From JAAYZM01 sp964510785 (GTDB lineage Bacteria > Actinomycetota > Actinomycetes > Actinomycetales > Cellulomonadaceae): DNA of 9,348 nucleotides. Shown here piece by piece: positions 1-5,698 of this stretch. Position numbers and translations under genes: made by a program. The notes under the pieces are model-generated. The model made no database searches. It was not told where the DNA came from and saw nothing but the letters and a program-made list of their open reading frames with translations. The stretch is from NCBI GenBank assembly GCA_964510785.1, contig CAZECM010000106.1:1-9348 (forward strand), given 5' to 3'. Positions within the stretch are counted from its first letter, which is position 1. The number at the start of each line of letters is the position of its first letter.

Positions 1-33
1 GCCCTGCTGACCCACATGGTGGCCCAGCAGGGC
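1..33. repeat. 9-bp inverted repeat flanking a reversed 15-bp loop inside thyA
   Basis: GCCCTGCTG at 1-9 is the exact reverse complement of CAGCAGGGC at 25-33, with a 15-nt loop at 10-24. Read on the plus strand, bases 1-33 encode ALLTHMVAQQG, the normal ThyA motif after FNIASY. The gene lies on the minus strand, where the same bases encode ALLGHHVGQQG. The loop is therefore in the wrong orientation relative to the gene body. A hairpin fold-back (snap-back) junction at a contig end or a genuine loop inversion between the arms would both give this. The sequence left of base 1 would decide. Confidence 0.9.
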
Positions 34-591
34 GTAGGAGGCGATGTTGAACGGCACCCCGAGGAACAGGTCCGCGCTGCGCTGGTAGAGCTGGCACGAG
101 AGCTTGCCGTCCGCGACGTAGAACTGGAACAGCAGGTGGCACGGCGGCAGGGCCATGCGGGACAGCTCGCCGACGTTCCACGCCGAGACGATGTGGCGGC
201 GCGAGTCCGGGTTGGTGCGGATCGAGTCCAGCACCTGGGAGATCTGGTCGACGTGCGCGCCGTCGGGCGTGGGCCACGAGCGCCACTGCACGCCGTAGAC
301 GGGGCCAAGCTCGCCGTCGGCGTCGGCCCACTCGTCCCAGATCGTCACGCGGTGCTCCCGCAGCCAGGCGACGTTCGACTCGCCGCGCAGGAACCACAAG
401 AGCTCGCCGACGATCGAGCGCAGGTGCACGCGCTTCGTCGTGATGAGGGGGAACCCGGCCGCGAGGTCGTAGCGCAGCTGGCGGCCGAACACCGAACGCG
501 TGCCCGTCCCGGTGCGGTCCGACTTCACCGAACCCGTCGCCATGACCTCGGCGAGGAGGTCTTCATAGGGCGTGGGGATCGATGAAGTCAT
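1..591 (-). CDS. thyA: Thymidylate synthase, C-terminal part cut off by window edge
   Basis: Methylates dUMP to dTMP with 5,10-methylenetetrahydrofolate, in the cytoplasm, for DNA precursor supply. The 197 visible residues begin MTSSIPTPYEDLLAEV and align by eye along their whole length with actinobacterial ThyA (family about 264 aa), so roughly the last quarter is outside. Visible signatures are the phosphate-binding SDRTGTGTRS loop near residues 24-33, LLWFLRG, TIWDEWA, the PDSRRHIVSAWN arginine pair, the catalytic Cys151 in ALPPCHLL, and QLYQRSADLFLGVPFNIASY. ATG at 591-589 fits the family N-terminus. The last residues read ALLGHHVGQQG instead of the usual ALLTHMVAQQ type; residues 190-194 come from an apparently inverted 15-bp segment (see the repeat at 1-33). 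It is divergent from the aldehyde dehydrogenase gene, with 35 bp between start codons. Identity is near certain; only the terminal residues are suspect. Confidence 0.96.
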   Translation of the reverse strand, partial: MTSSIPTPYEDLLAEVMATGSVKSDRTGTGTRSVFGRQLRYDLAAGFPLITTKRVHLRSIVGELLWFLRGESNVAWLREHRVTIWDEWADADGELGPVYGVQWRSWPTPDGAHVDQISQVLDSIRTNPDSRRHIVSAWNVGELSRMALPPCHLLFQFYVADGKLSCQLYQRSADLFLGVPFNIASYALLGHHVGQQG

Positions 592-627
592 GACGCCATG
601 CTAGTCATCGGGTGATACTGGCAGGCA
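590..627 (+). promoter_or_regulatory. Candidate leaderless promoter of the aldehyde dehydrogenase operon
   Basis: A -35-like ATGACG (590-595, four of six matches to TTGACA) is followed after 18 bp by a -10-like GATACT (614-619, four of six). Seven nucleotides later comes the ATG at 627, so transcription would start at or beside the start codon. Leaderless messages with this spacing are common in actinobacteria. There is no convincing Shine-Dalgarno before the ATG. The -35 overlaps the thyA start codon. Motif matching was by eye. Confidence 0.4.
591..603 (-). promoter_or_regulatory. Candidate leaderless -10 element of thyA
   Basis: On the minus strand TAGCAT (603-598) matches TATAAT at four of six positions, including the key T-A and final T. 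It is followed by six nucleotides (GGCGTC) and then the thyA ATG at 591. No good -35 is seen. The spacing suggests a leaderless thyA transcript, opposite the aldehyde dehydrogenase promoter in the same 35-bp gap. Confidence 0.35.
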
Positions 628-2102
628 TGTCGACACCGCCGTCGCTGCCCCCCGAGGTGGCAGCCCAGCTCCCCACCGGAATCCTCATCGACGGGCAGTG
701 GCGCCCGTCCTCGACCGGCGCGACGTTCGCCGTCGAGGACCCGGCCACGACCGAGGTCATCACCGAGGTCGCCGACGCCTCCGCCGAGGACGCCGTCGCC
801 GCCCTCGACGCGACGTCGGGCGCGTTCGAGGAGTGGCGCGCGGTCGCGCCCCGGGAACGCGCCGAGGCGCTGCGGGCCGTGTTCGACCGGATGACGGCGC
901 GCTCCGACGAGCTCGCCGCCGTCGTGACCGCCGAGGGCGGCAAGCCGCTCGCCGAGTCCCGCGCCGAGGTCGCCTACGGGGCCGAGTACGTGCGCTGGTA
1001 CTCCGAGCAGGCCGTGCGGGTGGACGGTCTCGCGCGCCGGGCGCCGAGCGGCGCGAACCACCAGATCGTGATGCACAAGCCCGTGGGACCGGCGCTCGCG
1101 ATCACGCCGTGGAACTTCCCCATCGCGATGGCGACGCGCAAGATCGCGCCAGCCCTCGCAGCGGGCTGCACGATGGTCGTCAAGCCCGCCCAGCTCACGC
1201 CGCTGACGACGGCGTTCTTCGCGGAGATCGTGCGCGAGGTGCTCGCCGAGCGGGGACTGCCCACGGGGGTGCTCGCCGTCGTGCCGTCCTCGTCCGCACG
1301 GCGCGTCACGGAGCCGCTCATCGCGGACCCGCGGCTGCGCAAGCTGTCCTTCACCGGGTCCACGGAGGTGGGGCGCACGCTGCTGCGCAGCGCCGCGGAC
1401 GGGATCCTGCGCACCTCGATGGAGCTGGGCGGCAATGCACCGTTCCTCGTGTTCGAGGATGCGGACGTGCCCGCCGCGGTGGCCGGGGCTCTCGCCGCGA
1501 AGATGCGCAACGCGGGCCAGACGTGCGTCGCCGCCAACCGCTTCCTCGTGCACGCGTCCGTTGCCGAGGAGTTCGCTGCGGGGCTCGTCGCCGCGTTCGA
1601 GGGTCTGCGCGTCGGGCACGGGGCCGCCGAGGGGACCACGGTGGGGCCGCTCATCGAGTCCGCGGCGGTGGACAAGGTCGAAGAGCTCGTCGCGGCGGCC
1701 GTGGACGGCGGGGCTCGGGTGCGACTCGGTGGTTCCCGTCCGGACGGGCCCGGGCACTTCTACCTGCCCACGGTGCTCACCGGGGTGGACCGAGGCGCGG
1801 CCACCGTGACCGAGGAGATCTTCGGTCCCGTCGCGCCCATCGTGACGTTCGACTCCGAGGAGGACGCCGTCGCGCTCGCCAACAGCACCGAGTTCGGGCT
1901 CGTCGCCTACGCCTTCACGCGCGACGTGAACAGGGCGTTCCGGCTCGCGGAGTCGATCGAGACGGGCATGCTCGGCATCAACCGCGGCATGGTCTCCGAC
2001 GCGAGCGCCCCCTTCGGCGGCGTGAAGTCCTCCGGGCTCGGGCGCGAGGGCGGCGAGGCCGGCCTCGAGGAGTACCTCGACAGCATCTACCTCGCGATCT
2101 AG
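627..2102 (+). CDS. NAD(P)-dependent aldehyde dehydrogenase, succinate-semialdehyde dehydrogenase-like
   Basis: A 491-residue cytosolic ALDH-superfamily enzyme that oxidises an aldehyde to its acid, normal length for the family. Visible landmarks: TPWNFP around residues 160-165 with Asn163, Lys186 in VVKPAQ (cofactor ribose/phosphate contact), FTGSTEVG at 242-249 of the Rossmann fold, general base Glu266 in MELGGNAP, nucleophile Cys300 in GQTCVAANRF, then TEEIFGPVAP and the C-terminal APFGGVKSSGLGREGG. The GSTEVG/ELGGNAP/GQTCV set and the VVPSSSA stretch resemble GabD-type succinate-semialdehyde dehydrogenases, which finish GABA breakdown. The exact substrate cannot be read from sequence, and no GABA aminotransferase lies in the window. 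ATG 627 is preferred over an in-frame GTG at 612 because it gives a normal N-terminus. The TAG stop shares one base with the azlC start, indicating translational coupling. Confidence 0.93.
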   Translation: MSTPPSLPPEVAAQLPTGILIDGQWRPSSTGATFAVEDPATTEVITEVADASAEDAVAALDATSGAFEEWRAVAPRERAEALRAVFDRMTARSDELAAVVTAEGGKPLAESRAEVAYGAEYVRWYSEQAVRVDGLARRAPSGANHQIVMHKPVGPALAITPWNFPIAMATRKIAPALAAGCTMVVKPAQLTPLTTAFFAEIVREVLAERGLPTGVLAVVPSSSARRVTEPLIADPRLRKLSFTGSTEVGRTLLRSAADGILRTSMELGGNAPFLVFEDADVPAAVAGALAAKMRNAGQTCVAANRFLVHASVAEEFAAGLVAAFEGLRVGHGAAEGTTVGPLIESAAVDKVEELVAAAVDGGARVRLGGSRPDGPGHFYLPTVLTGVDRGAATVTEEIFGPVAPIVTFDSEEDAVALANSTEFGLVAYAFTRDVNRAFRLAESIETGMLGINRGMVSDASAPFGGVKSSGLGREGGEAGLEEYLDSIYLAI

Positions 2103-2821
2103 TGGCGGCCGCAGCATCGAGCGCCGTGCGGCTCGCACGGCGCGAGGCCCTCGGCGTGTCCGTCGCGACGGGGCTGTACGGGATCTCGTTCGGGGCGCTC
2201 TCCGTCGCGGCGGGGCTGTCCGTGGTCCAGACGATCGTGCTGAGCCTCGTCATGTTCTCCGGCGGCTCGCAGTTCGCCTTCGTGGGGGTCATCGCGGCGG
2301 GTGGCGCCGGGCCGGCCGCCGTCGCGACCGCGGCGCTCGTGGGCGTGCGCAACGCGTTGTACGGGGCGCGGATGGCGCCGCTGCTGGGGCTGAGCGGGTG
2401 GCGGCGGCTGCTCGGTGCGCACCTGACGATCGACGAGTCGACGGCCGTGGCCACCGCCCAGTCCGAGCCGCGCGCGATCCGCGAGGGCTTCTGGTGGACC
2501 GGGGTGGGGATCTACGTGCTGTGGAACTCCTTCGTCACCCTCGGGGCGTTCGCCGGCAACGCGCTGGGCGACCCGCGGACGTGGGGGCTCGACGCCGCCG
2601 CGGCCGCGGCCTTCCTCGGGCTCGTGTGGGCGCGGCTCGCCGATCCCGTGGCCCGGTGGGTCGGGCTCGGGGCCGCCGTCGTCGCGCTCACCCTGACGCC
2701 GGTGCTCCCGGCCGGTCTCCCGGTGCTCGCCGCCGCGGGTGTGGCCGTCGCGGTCGGGTGGTGGCGACCCGGCGAGAAGCCGCGCACGGCGGACGACGAC
2801 GGCACGGTGGCGAGCTCGTGA
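2102..2821 (+). CDS. azlC: AzlC family branched-chain amino-acid export protein, large subunit
   Basis: A 239-residue integral membrane protein, the large subunit of the two-component AzlCD/BrnFE exporter that expels branched-chain amino acids and some analogues or methionine. Family signatures are GLYGISFGALSVAAGLS (residues 24-40) and FSGGSQFA (52-59), then VRNALYGARMAP, HLTIDESTAVATAQ and several hydrophobic segments to about residue 225. The C-terminus is a charged cytoplasmic tail. The GTG start at 2102 overlaps the last base of the upstream TAG stop, leaving about 16 residues before the first membrane segment. The gene ends in GTGA shared with azlD. Family assignment is strong; the exported substrate is inferred from the family. 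Confidence 0.92.
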   Translation: MAAAASSAVRLARREALGVSVATGLYGISFGALSVAAGLSVVQTIVLSLVMFSGGSQFAFVGVIAAGGAGPAAVATAALVGVRNALYGARMAPLLGLSGWRRLLGAHLTIDESTAVATAQSEPRAIREGFWWTGVGIYVLWNSFVTLGAFAGNALGDPRTWGLDAAAAAAFLGLVWARLADPVARWVGLGAAVVALTLTPVLPAGLPVLAAAGVAVAVGWWRPGEKPRTADDDGTVASS

Positions 2822-3144
2822 GCCCCGACCTCGCGATGTGGCTCGCGATCGTGGGCGGCGGTCTCGCCGTCTTCGTCATCAAGCTCGTGGGGCACCTGCT
2901 GCCCGAGCACTGGCTCGCCGAGCCTCGCGTCGCACGCACCGCGGCACTCGTCACGGTGTCGCTGCTCGCCGCGCTCGTCGCGATCCAGACCTTTGCCTCC
3001 GGGCAGGGGCTCACGGTGGATGCCCGGCTGCCCGCCATCGCGGTCGCCGCGATCGCGCTCGCGCTGCGCGCGCCTTTCCTCCTCGTCGTGGTGCTCGCGG
3101 CGGCGACCGCGGCGGGGGTGCGCGCGCTGGGGTGGATGGGCTAG
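2818..3144 (+). CDS. azlD: AzlD family branched-chain amino-acid export protein, small subunit
   Basis: A 108-residue small membrane protein, the usual AzlD/BrnE size, directly downstream of azlC and overlapping it by four bases (GTGA). Hydrophobic segments lie at about 6-27, 42-60, 69-84 and 86-105. KLVGHLLPEHWL near 22-33 and the Ala/Leu/Val-rich helices fit AzlD, which pairs with AzlC in the inner membrane to form the exporter. The GTG at 2818 is the only start consistent with the overlap and family length. The gene ends in TAG, with no clear terminator in the next 130 bp. Confidence 0.9.
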   Translation: MSPDLAMWLAIVGGGLAVFVIKLVGHLLPEHWLAEPRVARTAALVTVSLLAALVAIQTFASGQGLTVDARLPAIAVAAIALALRAPFLLVVVLAAATAAGVRALGWMG

Positions 3145-3281
3145 GAACGGGAACCGCCCCGCCCGCGCGAGCGTTGGTCGAGAGGCGTTCCCGGTCACGT
3201 ACGACCTGCGGACGCCTCGATTGATAGCCTGCGCCGGCCGCACAACGCGGCAGCCGCGTCTGCACCCCCGTGGAGAGCCCC
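3145..3281 (+). promoter_or_regulatory. Intergenic region with candidate yqhA promoter, palindrome and RBS
   Basis: The only long gap on the plus strand (137 bp). A -10-like TAGCCT (3225-3230, TAnnnT pattern) lacks a good -35. Downstream is the near-perfect palindrome CGCGGC-A-GCCGCG (3246-3258), which could be an operator, a 5' UTR hairpin or simple GC bias. GGAGAG (3272-3277) lies four bases before a TTG at 3282 and decides that start. A weak 7-bp inverted repeat (3148-3154 with 3187-3193, 32-nt loop, no T-run) is not convincing as an azlD terminator. Confidence 0.35.
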
Positions 3282-3914
3282 TTGTCCGACATCGCCCGCC
3301 GCAAGCCGTCGCCCAACCTCGGCTACCTGATCTTCGCGTCTCGCTGGTTGCAGGTCCCGCTCTACCTCGGCCTGATCGTGGCCCAGGCCGCGTACGTGTG
3401 GCAGTTCCTCAAGGAGCTCTGGCACCTGTTCGAGAACGTCTTCCTGGGTGGCGGGCACGCGGCCGGGGTGGAGCAGGCGGCCGAGGGTGCCGCAGCAGTG
3501 ACCGCCGAGGCGCAGATCATGCTCGCCGTCCTGGGACTCGTCGACGTCGTGATGATCGCGAACCTGCTGATCATGGTGATCATCGGCGGCTACGAGACCT
3601 TCGTCTCGCGCATCCGGCTCGACGAGCACCCGGACCAGCCCGAGTGGCTCTCGCACGTCAACGCGAACGTCCTGAAGACCAAGCTCGCGATGTCGATCAT
3701 CGGCATCTCGTCGATCCACCTGCTGCGCTCCTTCATCCTTGCGGACACCCTCGCGTCGGAGACGCTCATGTGGCAGACGATCATCCACATCGCGTTCATC
3801 CTCTCGGCGATGGCCCTCGCGTGGATCGACAAGATCGGCGAGCGTCCGCACCACGGTGCCGGCGTCAAGCACGAGACCGCAGCGCCCGCCCCGGCGGATA
3901 CCGTGAGCCTGTGA
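3282..3914 (+). CDS. YqhA / UPF0114 family (TIGR00645) inner-membrane protein
   Basis: A 210-residue membrane protein of unknown biochemical role. It matches E. coli YqhA by eye in order: FASRWL and VPLYLGL (residues 18-31), LVDVVMIANLLIMVI (86-100), GYETFVSRI (103-111), LKTKLAMSIIGISSIHLLRSF (about 131-151), and LMWQTIIHIAFILSA (about 161-175). Four membrane segments are evident, near 25-43, 79-101, 137-155 and 162-182. An Ala/Gly/Glu-rich insert at about 56-77 and a longer C-terminal tail make it larger than the roughly 164-aa E. coli protein. The TTG start at 3282 is chosen because GGAGAG sits four bases upstream; a GTG at 3270 would add four residues but destroys that spacing. The TGA stop overlaps the GNAT start by four bases. 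Confidence 0.9.
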   Translation: MSDIARRKPSPNLGYLIFASRWLQVPLYLGLIVAQAAYVWQFLKELWHLFENVFLGGGHAAGVEQAAEGAAAVTAEAQIMLAVLGLVDVVMIANLLIMVIIGGYETFVSRIRLDEHPDQPEWLSHVNANVLKTKLAMSIIGISSIHLLRSFILADTLASETLMWQTIIHIAFILSAMALAWIDKIGERPHHGAGVKHETAAPAPADTVSL

Positions 3915-4432
3915 CCCTCTTCACCGAGCACGCCGACGTCTCCGTTCGACCCGCCACCCGCGAGGACGCCGCGCGCATCGCGGGCGTCCAGCTCGCGGCC
4001 TGGCGCAGCACGCACGCCGAACGGCTCGCGGGGGCGCTCGAGCAGCTCGACGAGAGCGCGTTCGAGCCCGGGTGGACCGAGGCGATCTCGGAGCCGCCCG
4101 GACCGGGCCACCGCGTGCTCGTGGCGTGTGCCGGGGCGCGGGTCGTGGGCTTCGCCGCGGTGCGACCCGTGGGCGAGGGCACGGGCGAGCTCGTCGCGCT
4201 CGAGGTGCTGCCCGCCGAGCAGCGCTCGGGCCATGGCTCGCGGCTGCTCGCGGCCGCCGTGGACTCGCTGCGCCAGGACGGCGCGGGGGCCCTCACGGCC
4301 TGGGTGCTCGACGGCGACACGGCTCGCGAGCAGTTCCTCGCGGGGGCGGGCCTGGGCCCCGACGGGCGGGTGCGCGAGCTCGCGACGGGCCACGACTCGG
4401 TGCACGAGCACCGCTGGGTCGCCGATATCTAG
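3911..4432 (+). CDS. GNAT family N-acetyltransferase
   Basis: A 173-residue cytosolic acetyltransferase of the GNAT fold. The N-terminal strand VSVRPATREDAARIAGVQ (about 10-27) is followed by a core strand VLVACAGARVVGFAAVRP (about 69-86), then LVALEVLPAEQRSGHGSRLL (94-113). That last stretch contains the acetyl-CoA pyrophosphate loop QRSGHG (104-109), matching (Q/R)xxGx(G/A). ALTAWVLDGDTAREQFLAGAGL forms the C-terminal strand and helix. The acceptor substrate cannot be read from sequence. GTG 3911 overlaps the yqhA stop as GTGA, so the two are probably co-translated. The TAG stop at 4430-4432 overlaps the convergent TPR gene's stop by four bases. Confidence 0.88.
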   Translation: MTLFTEHADVSVRPATREDAARIAGVQLAAWRSTHAERLAGALEQLDESAFEPGWTEAISEPPGPGHRVLVACAGARVVGFAAVRPVGEGTGELVALEVLPAEQRSGHGSRLLAAAVDSLRQDGAGALTAWVLDGDTAREQFLAGAGLGPDGRVRELATGHDSVHEHRWVADI

Positions 4433-4878
4433 GAGTCGCCCCGGCTCAGCGCCACGGCTCGGCGCAGCGCGGCGCGGGCACGACGGCGGTCCCCCGCGGC
4501 GTCGTACGCGAAGCCGAGGTGGAACCAGCCCTGCCAACGCTCGGGATCGGCCTCGACCTGGGCCTTGACCTCGTCGAACGCCGCGTTGGCCGCCTCGCGG
4601 TCGATGCGTCCCCCGGGCGAGCGCGGCAGGTCGTCGACGGGAAGCTGTCCCGCAGCGGCGAGCTGGTCAGCGAGGCGCTGGACCCGGGTCGCGAGCAGCC
4701 ACTCGTTGACGATGAACCACAGCACGAGCAGCGGCAGGATGCCGAACGCGATGCCGAGCACGATGCCGGTGGGCTCCCCCGTGCGCAGGAGCTCGATCAC
4801 CCGGGTGAGCACGAGCCAGACGTAGATGCCCATGAGGGCGGTCAGGACGAGTGCCGGGACGAGCCCGCGACGGCGCAC
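4429..4878 (-). CDS. Small membrane-anchored tetratricopeptide-repeat protein
   Basis: A 149-residue protein beginning MRRRGLVPALVL, with two membrane helices at about 7-28 and 38-62. A linker follows, then a cytoplasmic TPR-like unit WQGWFHLGFAYDAAGDRRRA (about 115-134) continuing through RAALRRAVAL. That is one clear repeat, possibly preceded by a degenerate helix pair at 94-110 (AANAAFDEVKAQVEADPE). A TPR implies protein-protein contact; the partner is unknown. Its GTG start lies three bases after the dapB stop, so it is very likely co-transcribed with dapB. From memory, similar proteins sit beside dapB in Cellulomonas-type genomes. Confidence 0.78.
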   Translation of the reverse strand: MRRRGLVPALVLTALMGIYVWLVLTRVIELLRTGEPTGIVLGIAFGILPLLVLWFIVNEWLLATRVQRLADQLAAAGQLPVDDLPRSPGGRIDREAANAAFDEVKAQVEADPERWQGWFHLGFAYDAAGDRRRARAALRRAVALSRGDS

Positions 4879-4881
4879 CGT

Positions 4882-5649
4882 TCAGCCCAGTCCGAGCAGG
4901 TGCTCGAGGCCCACCGTGAGCCCCGGGCGGGAACCCACCTGCCGCACCGCGTGCAGCACGCCCGGCATGAAGCTCGTACGGTCGAGCGAGTCGTGGCGCA
5001 GCGTGAGCATCTCGCCCGGGTTGCCGAGCAGGATCTCCTCGTGCGCGACGAGCCCGCGCAACCGCACCGAGTGCACGGGGATGCCGTCCACCGTGGCACC
5101 GCGCGCGCCGTCGAGCGCTTGCGCCGTGGCGTCGGGCAACGGCGCGCTCCCGGCCGCGGCACGTGCCGCGGCGATCCCGGCGGCCGTGTGGCGAGCGGTG
5201 CCCGAGGGTGCGTCGACCTTGTCGGGGTGGTGCAGCTCGATGATCTCGACGGACTCGAACCACGGGGCGGCCTTCGCGGCGAAGGCCATCGCGAGGACCG
5301 CGCCGATGGCGAAGTTCGGTGCGACGACCACCCCGACGGGCCGGCCGGCCCGGTCCGCCTCGAGCGCGTGCTCGTGCACCCGGGCGAGCGACTCGTCCGT
5401 CCACCCGGTCGTGCCGACCACGGCGTGGATGCCGAGGTCGACGAGTGCGTGCACGTTGGCCTCGGTCGCGGCGGGGACCGTGAAGTCGACGGCGACCTGC
5501 GCACCGGCAGCGGCGAGCGCGGCAAGGTCGTCGCCTGCGTCGAGCGCGGCGACGAGCTCGAGGTCAGGGGCCGCGGACACGGCGTCGACGACGGTCGCAC
5601 CCATGCGACCAGCGGCACCGAGCACAGCGACCTTCAGCGCGTCTCCCAC
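4882..5649 (-). CDS. dapB: 4-hydroxy-tetrahydrodipicolinate reductase
   Basis: Reduces 4-hydroxy-tetrahydrodipicolinate with NAD(P)H in the diaminopimelate/lysine pathway, supplying peptidoglycan cross-link precursor; cytosolic tetramer in the family. The 255 residues match the short actinobacterial form. Visible motifs: nucleotide-binding GAAGRMG (11-17), VDFTVPAATEANV, VGTTGW, the substrate/catalytic APNFAIGAVL and ELHHPDKVDAPSGTA (His-His and Lys region), and a C-terminal GEMLTLRHDSLDR. GTG 5649 gives MGDALKVAVLG, a normal N-terminus. A -10-like TAGGCT ends nine bases upstream of it. A CTG at 5634 with GGGAG before it is a less likely start. The TPR gene follows after three bases. Nearly certain. 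Confidence 0.95.
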   Translation of the reverse strand: MGDALKVAVLGAAGRMGATVVDAVSAAPDLELVAALDAGDDLAALAAAGAQVAVDFTVPAATEANVHALVDLGIHAVVGTTGWTDESLARVHEHALEADRAGRPVGVVVAPNFAIGAVLAMAFAAKAAPWFESVEIIELHHPDKVDAPSGTARHTAAGIAAARAAAGSAPLPDATAQALDGARGATVDGIPVHSVRLRGLVAHEEILLGNPGEMLTLRHDSLDRTSFMPGVLHAVRQVGSRPGLTVGLEHLLGLG

Positions 5650-5663
5650 GGTCGGTGAGCCTA
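5649..5663 (-). promoter_or_regulatory. Candidate -10 element of dapB
   Basis: On the minus strand TAGGCT (5663-5658) fits the actinobacterial TAnnnT -10 pattern. It is followed by eight bases and then the dapB GTG at 5649, so the transcript would be leaderless or nearly so. No clear -35 is visible. It lies in the 49-bp gap shared with the divergent membrane-protein gene. Confidence 0.3.
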
Positions 5664-5698
5664 CCCTGGCGCACCTCGGCCCATGCCACCATGGACCC

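Noticed and set aside
16..585. 189-codon plus-strand frame starting MVAQQG
   Set aside because: It lies antisense to thyA. Only its first few codons match ThyA, because of the inverted segment at 1-33; the rest is low-complexity shadow.
698..2101. Plus-strand extension of the azlC frame back into the aldehyde dehydrogenase gene
   Set aside because: The upstream part is Arg/Gly-rich and out of frame with the ALDH; AzlC homology begins only at the GTG at 2102.
588..2138. Long open frame of 516 codons antisense to the aldehyde dehydrogenase gene
   Set aside because: Arg/Gly/His-rich with no domain pattern. The plus-strand frame has a full ALDH motif set, so this is a GC-driven shadow.
3148..3193. 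Inverted repeat CGGGAAC / GTTCCCG downstream of azlD as a terminator
   Set aside because: Only 7 bp with a 32-nt loop, mismatched flanks and no T-run.
4072..5658. 528-codon plus-strand frame over GNAT, TPR and dapB
   Set aside because: It spans three real genes in wrong frames and shows no motifs.
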